Source: Enemella evansiae
GTDB taxonomy: Bacteria > Pseudomonadota > Alphaproteobacteria > Rhodobacterales > Rhodobacteraceae
Reading direction: 5' to 3'
DNA length: 64,000 nt
Assembly (NCBI GenBank): GCA_017255395.1
Contig: JAFKDC010000004.1
Coordinates: 186,001-250,000 of the forward strand
Each line of letters starts with the position of its first letter. Within the stretch, counting starts at the first letter, position 1. The notes under the pieces were generated by a model that had not been told where the DNA came from, ran no database searches, and was given only the letters and a program-made list of their open reading frames with translations. Positions 1-6,890 of the stretch are shown piece after piece. The position numbers and the translations under genes are program-made.

Positions 1-444
1 CTGAACGACGCTAGCGTTGTCCAGGTGATCGCCCAGTACCTTGGCGATGTGGGGCTGGACATCGAGCTTGACCTGATGGAATGGTCGTCGGTCTACATCC
101 CGCTCATTCGCGAACGCAATGCCGGTCCGCTTTACTTCATCGGATCGGGCGGCGCCCTGTGGAGCCCGCTCTACGATATGGCCGACCTGTCGGCGGTGGA
201 CGCCGGCACCAACTACACCCAGTGGGACGACCCCCGTTGGTTCGACCGCTGGACCGATGTCAACGCCGCCGAAACCGAGGAAGAGCGGCGCACCGTGATC
301 GACGAGATGCTTCAGGTGTTCTACGACGATGGCCCCTGGCTGCACCTCTACTTCCAGCCGGATTTCTACGGCGTGAGCGACCGCCTCGACTGGAGCCCGC
401 GCCCGGACGAGAAAGTCTATCTCTTCAATGCCAAGCTGAACTGA
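1..444 (+). CDS. C-terminal fragment of a family 5 (peptide/nickel type) ABC solute-binding protein
   Basis: The reading frame is open from base 1 to a TGA at 442-444, so this is the last 147 codons of a gene that starts left of the window. The sequence has the C-terminal lobe of periplasmic binding proteins family 5 (DppA/OppA/NikA class): a YLGDVGLDIELDLMEW-like segment, a region describing the ligand cleft ending in WFDRWTD, and a terminal stretch similar to those where these proteins close onto the N-lobe (DGPWLHLYFQPDFYGVSDRL). It would capture a small peptide, metal chelate or similar solute in the periplasm for an ABC importer. It reads toward the replication module and is followed by a hairpin, so it is probably the last or only right-hand gene of its operon. 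The true start and partner permeases are outside the window. Confidence 0.85.
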   Translation: MNDASVVQVIAQYLGDVGLDIELDLMEWSSVYIPLIRERNAGPLYFIGSGGALWSPLYDMADLSAVDAGTNYTQWDDPRWFDRWTDVNAAETEEERRTVIDEMLQVFYDDGPWLHLYFQPDFYGVSDRLDWSPRPDEKVYLFNAKLN

Positions 445-454
445 TCGCTCGACA

Positions 455-490
455 GGAACGCCGGGGCGGATTGCACCGGCGTTCCGCTTT
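455..490 (+). terminator. Probable rho-independent terminator after the binding-protein gene
   Basis: A perfect 10-bp stem, GGAACGCCGG at 455-464 and CCGGCGTTCC at 476-485, encloses an 11-nt loop and is followed by GCTTT. It lies 11 bp after the stop codon at 444. Confidence 0.7.
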
Positions 491-794
491 CCGGCCCCCG
501 CGGCAATATCCGGTCGGACCGCCCGAGAAAGAGCGCCTGACGCTGTTCTGGAGCCACTCGCCGGTCTTGCCGGCTCTGCGGAAGCCGACGACGTTACGTG
601 CAGAGGCAGCCGGGACAGGCCTCGACCGAGATGACCCGCCGCTCCCAGCGCCGTCGTGACCGCCTCGGGGTGAACCTGAGCAAGGCCGCCGGTTTCTGCC
701 CCCCTGCCCCGGGCATCGGTTTTCGCGGCCTCTTTCCTATGGCGCGAACGCCAAACCGTGATCGTCCTTGCCGATGAAAACGGGAAATGCTGTA
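491..794. other. Non-coding gap between the binding-protein terminator and the end of repC
   Basis: About 300 bases with no open reading frame that looks like a protein and no recognisable RNA. It separates the end of one operon from the convergent end of repC. I see no repeat or mobile-element scar here. Confidence 0.5.
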
Positions 795-2132
795 TCACGC
801 CGCCTGCGCGCTGATCCTGCCGTAGAAACTGCGCTCCAGATGCAGCTCCCCTGCCCCGGCTTTTGTAACCATGCCGCGCAGATAGCCGCTGGGTGACGCG
901 ACTTCGCCCGCACAATGCTTCTCGAAGACAAGGGCCAGCGCCGCCGTTGCCTGCTGCCTGCCCAGCTGGACCTGTGCGAGGTTCCAGGCCTGTTCGGAAA
1001 GCCCGATCATAGGCCGCAGCTGTCCGGCGATCCGGTGCAGATCGGCCCAATCCCTCAGGAAGCCGCCGATATTACGCGCCCATGATGCGAATTCAGGACA
1101 GGCCTGCATGACCGTGGACAGATCCATTCCTGCGCGCGCCTTGCGTGTTTCGGACACGGGGTCTTTTGGGGCCTGTTCGACCTGACCCGGGGTTTCCGCA
1201 TTGGGCAGAACCGTCGTGACTTGCGCATTTTCGCAGGTATTACCGGTTACTTGATCAAGTTGATTGGTAATTAGTATGTGGGATCCGGAAATGACCTCCT
1301 TGGGGTTCATTTGCTGGGTGTTTTCGGCTGTGTTTTCCACAGGTTGGGTGACTTCTGTTGCCTTGAGATAAGCGGCCTCGACGCGGTCCTGAAGTTCCGT
1401 GAACCAGGTCAGCAGCCGTGTGAGCTGTTCCGGTGTCTGGTGTCGACGCGGAAGCCGTCCCAGAAGCTCTTCGAAGAGATGGGTGAGCTGCATCCAGGGA
1501 CCGCGCAAAGCCTCGCTGACGGCAGCCTCGATCCGCGCGCGGATCATCCGGCGGGCCACCGTGATCTGGCGCTTCAGGCGTTGGCAAAGCGCACGCTCGG
1601 CCTGCAACTCGGCATGCAGGGCCTCGAACTCGGCCACACGCGCCGAGAGAGGCGACAGATCGAAGCCGTAGGCCTCGGCGATGCGGCCTTCGGTGTCGCG
1701 GCGGCCCCAGCGTTTGCCATTGGGGCTGTCCCTGAAAGAGATCACACCCGCCTCGGCCAGTCGCCGTGCGTGGCGCTTGAGCGCAGAAAGCGAGAAGCCG
1801 GTTTGCGCCATCAGATAGGCGTTCGAGGCCCAGACAATCGGGCGCTGTCCCACGTCCCAGTCCTGCGCCTGCGTGAATGCGCCCAGCGTGTCCAGCAGCA
1901 TCATGTCGCCCGCCTTGAGGCCTATGGCGGCCCCTACCCGCTTCACGGCCACGAAAGCCCGCGATTTGGGCACGGCGACCTGCTCACCGGCTGCCGCATG
2001 GCGCTCTGCGACGGCAAGGCCTAGGGAGGCTTTGCGCCAGCCCGACGCGCTCTTGCTGTTGGGCATAGCTCCGCCGGTCTGAGGCATGAGGGCCCCAGTT
2101 GCCCCGTTGGGGGCATCGATGAATTGTTCCAT
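795..2132 (-). CDS. repC: RepC replication initiator of a repABC replicon
   Basis: 445 aa. This is the replication initiator of repABC plasmids and chromids; it binds the origin, which in this family lies inside repC itself. The N-terminal half has the RepC winged-helix region (around residues 30-190, including WRKASLGLAVAERHA, a DMMLLDTLGAF segment and ALKRHARRLAEAGVISFRDS), then a helical Arg/Glu-rich stretch, a polar linker at roughly 270-330 and a conserved C-terminal domain ending near GYLRGMVTKAGAGELHLERS. The order repA-repB-repC on the minus strand is canonical. The 175-bp gap from repB, with an antisense RNA signal, is the usual control point for RepC translation. The start at 2132 is the first ATG after that gap, with an AGG-type ribosome site close upstream. 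The linker region coincides with an AT-rich palindromic island (1225-1275) that may be the origin. Confidence 0.95.
   Translation of the reverse strand: MEQFIDAPNGATGALMPQTGGAMPNSKSASGWRKASLGLAVAERHAAAGEQVAVPKSRAFVAVKRVGAAIGLKAGDMMLLDTLGAFTQAQDWDVGQRPIVWASNAYLMAQTGFSLSALKRHARRLAEAGVISFRDSPNGKRWGRRDTEGRIAEAYGFDLSPLSARVAEFEALHAELQAERALCQRLKRQITVARRMIRARIEAAVSEALRGPWMQLTHLFEELLGRLPRRHQTPEQLTRLLTWFTELQDRVEAAYLKATEVTQPVENTAENTQQMNPKEVISGSHILITNQLDQVTGNTCENAQVTTVLPNAETPGQVEQAPKDPVSETRKARAGMDLSTVMQACPEFASWARNIGGFLRDWADLHRIAGQLRPMIGLSEQAWNLAQVQLGRQQATAALALVFEKHCAGEVASPSGYLRGMVTKAGAGELHLERSFYGRISAQAA
1225..1275. other. Candidate origin of replication (oriV) inside repC
   Basis: An AT-rich island within GC-rich repC contains the perfect 12-bp palindrome ACTTGATCAAGT (1249-1260) flanked by the inverted hexamers ATTACC (1239-1244) and GGTAAT (1266-1271). 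In studied repABC plasmids the origin maps to an AT-rich segment within the repC coding region, so the position fits. This is inference from composition and symmetry only. Confidence 0.45.
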
Positions 2133-2180
2133 CCTGTATCAGCAGACAAAGAAATCCCGTTCGCTCAGAAGCGATTTTTC

Positions 2181-2279
2181 TTGTATGGCGATTCGTTGGC
2201 TGCTAACTTCCAGGTGTCTAATCTAAGAATTGCGCTTTGCGCAGCAGCCCTCGAAGCTTCGGTTTCGGGGGTTTTCTTT
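2181..2279 (+). ncRNA. Candidate counter-transcribed RNA (incompatibility RNA) between repB and repC
   Basis: repABC replicons encode a small antisense RNA in the repB-repC gap, transcribed against the operon, that limits RepC synthesis. On the plus strand there is a terminator-like hairpin: CCCTCGAA (2248-2255), an 8-nt loop and TTCGGGGG (2264-2271, one G-U pair), followed by TTTTCTTT (2272-2279). A possible promoter lies upstream (TTGTAT at 2181-2186, about 16 bp, then CTAACT at 2203-2208). That would give an RNA of about 65 nt starting near 2214, a size usual for these RNAs. The terminator is the strong part; the promoter is a guess. Confidence 0.6.
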
Positions 2280-2307
2280 GTTTACCTTTCCTCCTTTCTG
2301 CTCTTCC

Positions 2308-3279
2308 TCAGGTGTCATCCTTCGAATTTACATCTGTAAACTCGGCGTAGGATTTCTTTATGATCTCCTCGAGATGGCTCTCGAGCCAGGTCGCGAACTT
2401 GGCGTTCGCACCGGATTTCTTGACCGACATGGACAGGCTGCCTCGCCCTGCCTTGATGACCACGCCTTCCATGGGTGTGATTTCTCGGGGGCCATGGGTC
2501 CCTTTGGTTCCGCGCTTGAGTGCCTCCCTGACGAGTGCCTCCAGACGTTCGTCAGAACTCAGCGCGGGGTTCAACTTCGCCAAGACGCCAAGCGCGACCG
2601 CCTCTGTCAGCTTTCGGTCGAGGAACAACTCGGCCAGTTCGGTCCATCTGGGCCGGCCGGACTTCGGCGCCGAGCCAATCGAGTCCCCAACCTTCGACGG
2701 AACGTTCTGCGTGACCTTGGTCAGGTGCGAATGCCCCGATGCGGACAGGTTGAGAACCTGCCGCGCGGTCGCGCTGTCATGGCCTGCGGCCTGGATCGCC
2801 TCGGCGAAGCGGGCCTTTTCGTAAAACGACAGGTTGCGTCGCGCCGCGTTCTCCAGCCCCTTGGCCAGCAAGGCCGTGGCGTCATCGACATCCTGAACGT
2901 TGGCCCGCACCTTGATGCCGAGTTCCCGGCAGGCCTTCAGGCGGCGGCGGCCATAGATCGCCTCGAAGCGCCCCTCTGCCGCCTTGGAGCGCCGCACAAG
3001 GATCGGCACCTGCTGACCGCCATCGCGGATACTGGCCTTGAGCGCCTCGAACCCATCGCCGCTTTCTTCGGTGTTTACAGCTGTAAACTCATCCAGCCGG
3101 TCCTTGGGGCCCCAGTCATCGATCAGCCCGGGGTCGATCTCTCGGATCGAAGCCAGAGAACCTTGCAAGGCCCCCAGGGCGGGTGCGCTTGTCTTCGGCG
3201 CGCGCTCTTTCGAGGCATTGCCGGACCGCGCGATGGTGTTGGCGATACCGGACATGTCGCGAAGGGTTTTCCGTGCCAT
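2308..3279 (-). CDS. repB: RepB, ParB-family centromere-binding partition protein
   Basis: 323 aa from the ATG at 3279. RepB binds parS sites and partners RepA for plasmid segregation. A ParB/Sulfiredoxin-like N-terminal domain is visible (VPILVRR... FEAIYGRRRLKACRELG), followed by a HTH region (SFYEKARFAEAIQAAGHDSATARQVLNLS) and the RepB C-terminal domain. I chose 3279 because it makes a TAATG junction with repA and yields the MARK start common in RepB; an in-frame ATG at 3294 would overlap repA and add five residues. The gene carries a perfect parS inside its coding sequence (3073-3088) and a degenerate one at its very end (2326-2341). Confidence 0.95.
   Translation of the reverse strand: MARKTLRDMSGIANTIARSGNASKERAPKTSAPALGALQGSLASIREIDPGLIDDWGPKDRLDEFTAVNTEESGDGFEALKASIRDGGQQVPILVRRSKAAEGRFEAIYGRRRLKACRELGIKVRANVQDVDDATALLAKGLENAARRNLSFYEKARFAEAIQAAGHDSATARQVLNLSASGHSHLTKVTQNVPSKVGDSIGSAPKSGRPRWTELAELFLDRKLTEAVALGVLAKLNPALSSDERLEALVREALKRGTKGTHGPREITPMEGVVIKAGRGSLSMSVKKSGANAKFATWLESHLEEIIKKSYAEFTDVNSKDDT
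2326..2341. repeat. Degenerate parS-like palindrome at the end of repB
   Basis: ATTTACATCTGTAAAC differs at two positions from the perfect 16-bp palindrome found at 3073 and 4611. It overlaps the last codons of repB, close to the antisense RNA terminator. It could be a weak RepB site or a decayed copy. Confidence 0.4.
3073..3088. repeat. parS: parS centromere site inside repB
   Basis: GTTTACAGCTGTAAAC is a perfect 16-bp palindrome and matches the known repABC parS pattern GTTNNCNGCNGNNAAC. An identical copy lies upstream of repA at 4611-4626. This one is within the repB coding sequence. Confidence 0.85.
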
Positions 3280-4463
3280 TACTGACGCCCCCATGATTGC
3301 TGGATCATCGTTTCCACTTCGTGTCCCACGGCGTCCACCGACCCCTTTGCGCGGTCGTAGGTCGCGCGGGTCATCTCGGACCGCACAACCTCGTAGATCG
3401 ACTGTTTCAGCATGGTCGCGTCGCTGATCGCGGTGCTTTTCAGGGCGGTCGCGGACATGACTCGATCCTGAAACAGGGCGCGCATGAAAGAGGTCAGCTG
3501 CTGCGACGGGACATCCGTCGGTTCGTCCCGGGTGATCAGGAACTTGAAGTGATCGTACTGAAGCGTCGCCCCGGCGTCCTCGATCACGCCCATGTAAGCG
3601 CCGGCCAGTTCGAGGAACTGCGCGGTCGACGAGACGTCCAGCATCGAGGGGGTCAGCGGCACGATCAGAGAGCTTGCAGCCGCCATTCCGGCGATGGTCA
3701 AAAAGCCCAGCTGCGGCGGGCTGTCCATCAGGACCAGGTCGAAATCGTCTTCAACCTGCGACAGGGCATTGCGGATGCGGGTAAAGAACGGCTGGTCGGG
3801 GTTCGAATGCACCGCGGATTCGGTTTCGAACTCGGACAGCATCAGCCGCGACGGCGCAATCGACAGGCCCGGGAAATAGGTGGGGACCACGACATCTGCC
3901 ATGCTGACGGGTTCGTCATAGCGGATCGCGTCATAGACCGTCAGTCCGTCGAAATCGATCTCCGGGCTGATGCCGCACATGGAGGTCAGCGACCCTTGCG
4001 GGTCGAGGTCGACCACCAGAACACGATAGCCGCGAAGGGCAAAGTAGTGGGCGAGGTGGATCGTTGTTGTGCTCTTGCTGGAGCCGCCCTTGAAGTTCAT
4101 CAGCTGCCAGACCTGCAGCTTTTCGTCCCCGGACCGACGCGGCAGGTAGCGGCCCTTCTTGCGTGAGGACTTTTCCAGGATCTCGCGTGCGTTCCAGATC
4201 TCCTGCGCCGTATAGTAGCGCCGCCCGCCACGAATATCTTCAGGCTCCGGGATCGTGCCTTCGGCGTGCACCTTGCGCATGAACTGGCCAGAGACGCCAA
4301 GCAACTCTGCCGCTTCCGGCGCCGAAAAAGAGCGTAGCGATTTTGTGCTGTCTGGGGCAAAAGCAGAGAGGAGATGTTCCCGGATCGCGGCATTCAACCG
4401 TTCGGAAATATCCGTCGCGAGGGCTGACGGCTTCTCGCTTGCCAGTGGTGTCACAGGAATCAT
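3279..4463 (-). CDS. repA: RepA, ParA-type partition ATPase and operon autorepressor
   Basis: 394 aa, usual length for RepA. A N-terminal MerR-like/HTH segment (around residues 45-105, FSAPEAAELLGVSGQFMRKVHAEG) precedes a deviant Walker A ATPase: the KGGSSKST motif is at about 125-132, with the ParA DLDPQGSLT and LMDSPPQLGFLT motifs following. RepA-ADP/ATP drives segregation with RepB/parS and represses the repABC promoter. The gene is first in the minus-strand repABC operon and its TAA overlaps the repB ATG by one base. The start at 4463 follows a weak G-rich ribosome site. An inverted repeat GTGGC-N9-GCCAC lies 24-42 bp upstream and a parS about 150 bp upstream. Confidence 0.95.
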   Translation of the reverse strand: MIPVTPLASEKPSALATDISERLNAAIREHLLSAFAPDSTKSLRSFSAPEAAELLGVSGQFMRKVHAEGTIPEPEDIRGGRRYYTAQEIWNAREILEKSSRKKGRYLPRRSGDEKLQVWQLMNFKGGSSKSTTTIHLAHYFALRGYRVLVVDLDPQGSLTSMCGISPEIDFDGLTVYDAIRYDEPVSMADVVVPTYFPGLSIAPSRLMLSEFETESAVHSNPDQPFFTRIRNALSQVEDDFDLVLMDSPPQLGFLTIAGMAAASSLIVPLTPSMLDVSSTAQFLELAGAYMGVIEDAGATLQYDHFKFLITRDEPTDVPSQQLTSFMRALFQDRVMSATALKSTAISDATMLKQSIYEVVRSEMTRATYDRAKGSVDAVGHEVETMIQQSWGRQ

Positions 4464-4486
4464 CTAGTTGCCCCAAATTCGAAAAT

Positions 4487-4505
4487 GTGGCCTTTTTCAC
4501 GCCAC
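4487..4505. promoter_or_regulatory. Inverted repeat upstream of repA, possible RepA operator
   Basis: GTGGC (4487-4491) and GCCAC (4501-4505) are separated by 9 bp, immediately upstream of the repA start. RepA proteins autorepress from operators in this position. On the minus strand a TTGACT lies further upstream as a possible -35 element, but I cannot define a convincing -10. Confidence 0.35.
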
Positions 4506-4610
4506 TTTAGGGTAAGAGCCTTGATTCACGAGGCTAAGTCAAGAATTTTCCTCGATATAGTGCCCCTTTAAACCCGGCATGCCTAGAGGTGTTTACCGGC
4601 TTTGGACGAT

Positions 4611-4626
4611 GTTTACAGCTGTAAAC
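4611..4626. repeat. parS: parS centromere site upstream of repA
   Basis: GTTTACAGCTGTAAAC, a perfect 16-bp palindrome identical to the copy at 3073-3088 and matching the repABC parS pattern. It lies in the 538-bp gap between the divergent repA and AcoR-like genes; apart from this site and the repA inverted repeat I see nothing else defined in that gap. Confidence 0.85.
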
Positions 4627-5001
4627 TGGCGGGCAGCGGCCAGCCCTTCGTCGGCGCGCTGCGAAGATTTGGCATGGCGAGGCCATGCGGGGACTCCAAA
4701 TCGCTGTCTGCCATTCATGTCTGGATAGGGGGGCGCTGGCAAGGACGCCTGGCAAGCGGGCAGGGCAAGGCCTGAAAAATGTCCGCCAAGCCGCGGCCGG
4801 TGCGATCATCGGCGGAGATACCTTGGAAAGGGGCCATAGCCGCAAGAGGCTTCTTAACGTGGAAGATCTGTCCCGGGGCAGGGCAGAGGGCCAAGCCGCC
4901 GCCATGCGAACCCCGAGCCCGGCAGCATCGAGGCCGATACCAAAGTCCTCCCTTGGGTGAGCCGCGCTTGGATGTACAGTCTTGGGCGGGAGGACGGTCA
5001 C

Positions 5002-6750
5002 ATGGTCGAGCGGTATCACGTGGAGGAAATTGCCGGGGTTCTGGACGGGCGCGCGTCCGGGCGGGACAGCTACGTGGATGCCTCTTGGCGGCGCTGCGTC
5101 GAGCTGTACGGTATGGACCCGACGCGCAGCGATCCGGCCCATATCGTCACCGAGACCGAGTTCCGCCTTCACCGCGATCAGGCCGACTGGATGATCGGCG
5201 CCGCGCGCTCCAGTTTGCAGGGCCTGTTCCGGCAGGTGACGGGCCAGAACTACGTGCTGCTCCTGACCGATGCCAAGGGTGTCTGCGTCGACTTCTACGG
5301 CGACGACCTGCTGGTTGACGAGTTGCGCAAGGCGGGGCTTTACCTCGGCTCCAACTGGTCCGAAGACCTTGCGGGGACCTGCGGTGTCGGCGCCTGCATC
5401 GTCACCGGCGAGCCGGTGACCGTGCATCAGGACGACCACTTCGGGAACGCGCACACCGGGCTGTCCTGCACCGCGGCGCCGATCTACGACAGCCTCGGGC
5501 AGCTGGCGGCGGTTCTGGACATCTCGCTTTTGCGCTCTCCGGCGCCGAAGAGCAGCCAGAACCTCGCCATGTCGCTGGTGACGGCGGCGGCGCGGCGCGT
5601 CGAGATGGCGAACCTGATGGCGGCCAGCCGCCGGGAATGGGTGCTGCGCTTCTCGACCAGCCCGGAATTCCTAGACGTCGACCCCGAGGCGGCGGTGTCG
5701 CTGGACGGGTCGGGCCGCGTGATCGGCTCCACACGCGCGGCGACGCGGATGCTGTCGGGCGGCAAGAGCCTGATCGGCGCGCGGATCGACAGCCTACTGG
5801 GGTTGAGCGTCGACGACCTGCCCGACCTGATGCGCGACCGCCCGACCGAGGAGCGGGTGGTGGCGCTTGGCGATGGCGGTGCCGTCTTCGGCCACGCGAT
5901 TGCGCCGCAAGCGCCCCGCCGGGCACCGGGTCAGCCGAGTGCGCCGGCCCTGCGGGCGCGCGGCGGTGTTCTGGCCACCTTCGCCGGGGGCGACCCGGCC
6001 ATGACCCGGCTGCTGTCGCAGGCCGAGCGGCTGGCGCCGACGCCGGTGCCCCTGATGCTGTGCGGTGAAAGCGGCACCGGCAAGACCAAGCTGGCGCGGG
6101 CGGTGCACATGGCCTCGCGGCGTGGTGGATTCCTGGCTCTCGACTGTGCCGGGGCCGATGCCGAGACGCTGCGCGCTGCGCTCTCTGGCCAGACGGGCCC
6201 CGGCACGCTGCTGCTGCGCCGGGTCGAGGATCTGGCGCCCGAGGCCGCGCGCGTCCTTGCGGGGCTTCTGGATGCGCATCCTGATATGCGCCCGATTGCG
6301 ACGACAGGGCAGGCTGCGTCCGAACTGATGGCGCAGGGGAGATTGCCGGCGATGCTGTATCACAGGCTGGCCGGGGCGGTGCTGGCGCTGCCGCCCCTGC
6401 GCGAAAGGCAGGATCTTGGCTGGCTGATCGACCGGCTGCTTCGGCGCCGCGATGGCGGCGAGATGCGGCTGACCCCCTCGGCGCGGGCCGAACTGATGGC
6501 GCGCGACTGGCCGGGCAACCTGCGCGCGCTTGGCAATACGCTGGACGTGGCCTGTGCCTTGGCGGAAACCAAGGTGATCGACCTGCCGGATCTGCCCGCC
6601 GCGCCCCGGTCCCCGGCGCCAGAGCAGGATCTGGAGGCGGTTCTGGACGCCTGCAACTGGAACATGGCACGCGCCGCGCGCCGCCTTGGGGTCAACCGCT
6701 CGACCGTGCTGCGTCGCATCCGCAGGGAGGGGTTGCGCGCGCCCGACTGA
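5002..6750 (+). CDS. AcoR-like Fis-family transcriptional regulator with a degenerate AAA+ domain
   Basis: 582 aa. Architecture: N-terminal region and GAF-type sensor (roughly residues 50-190), AAA+ module (about 340-500) and a Fis-type HTH at the C-terminus (AARRLGVNRSTVLRRI). Walker A is intact (GESGTGKT, about 355-362). The segment that normally contains the GAFTGA sigma-54 contact loop is missing, and the Walker B position reads LLLRRVED instead of the usual acidic LFLDEI. It is therefore unlikely to activate sigma-54 RNA polymerase in the classical way; Rhodobacter capsulatus NtrC is a known regulator without GAFTGA that acts with sigma-70. The start at 5002 has a GGGAGG site 8 bp upstream; an in-frame ATG at 4957 lacks one. 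It probably controls the following monooxygenase through the palindrome at 6764. Confidence 0.85.
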   Translation: MVERYHVEEIAGVLDGRASGRDSYVDASWRRCVELYGMDPTRSDPAHIVTETEFRLHRDQADWMIGAARSSLQGLFRQVTGQNYVLLLTDAKGVCVDFYGDDLLVDELRKAGLYLGSNWSEDLAGTCGVGACIVTGEPVTVHQDDHFGNAHTGLSCTAAPIYDSLGQLAAVLDISLLRSPAPKSSQNLAMSLVTAAARRVEMANLMAASRREWVLRFSTSPEFLDVDPEAAVSLDGSGRVIGSTRAATRMLSGGKSLIGARIDSLLGLSVDDLPDLMRDRPTEERVVALGDGGAVFGHAIAPQAPRRAPGQPSAPALRARGGVLATFAGGDPAMTRLLSQAERLAPTPVPLMLCGESGTGKTKLARAVHMASRRGGFLALDCAGADAETLRAALSGQTGPGTLLLRRVEDLAPEAARVLAGLLDAHPDMRPIATTGQAASELMAQGRLPAMLYHRLAGAVLALPPLRERQDLGWLIDRLLRRRDGGEMRLTPSARAELMARDWPGNLRALGNTLDVACALAETKVIDLPDLPAAPRSPAPEQDLEAVLDACNWNMARAARRLGVNRSTVLRRIRREGLRAPD

Positions 6751-6763
6751 GATGTTGCGCGGC

Positions 6764-6777
6764 GTTGCATGTGCAAC
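6764..6777. promoter_or_regulatory. Palindrome upstream of the monooxygenase, likely regulator binding site
   Basis: GTTGCA-TG-TGCAAC is a perfect 14-bp palindrome, preceded by a further GTTGC at 6754-6758. It sits between the AcoR-like gene and the monooxygenase, about 115 bp upstream of the latter's start. Fis-type HTH proteins bind such dyads. Confidence 0.5.
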
Positions 6778-6890
6778 ATGCTGCTTCGCAGCACCGTGTT
6801 TCCCGGTCAAACCTGCCAGATTTTCGTAGAGTCAACGGGGGCCGTTTCGCCACTCTCCGGGCATCACATTGCCGATGAGGAGGAACCGCA

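Noticed and set aside
6836-6890. A sigma-54 (-24/-12) promoter upstream of the monooxygenase
   Set aside because: The only GG-N10-GC match (GG at about 6858) has no other consensus bases and would start transcription within the ribosome site; the regulator also lacks GAFTGA.
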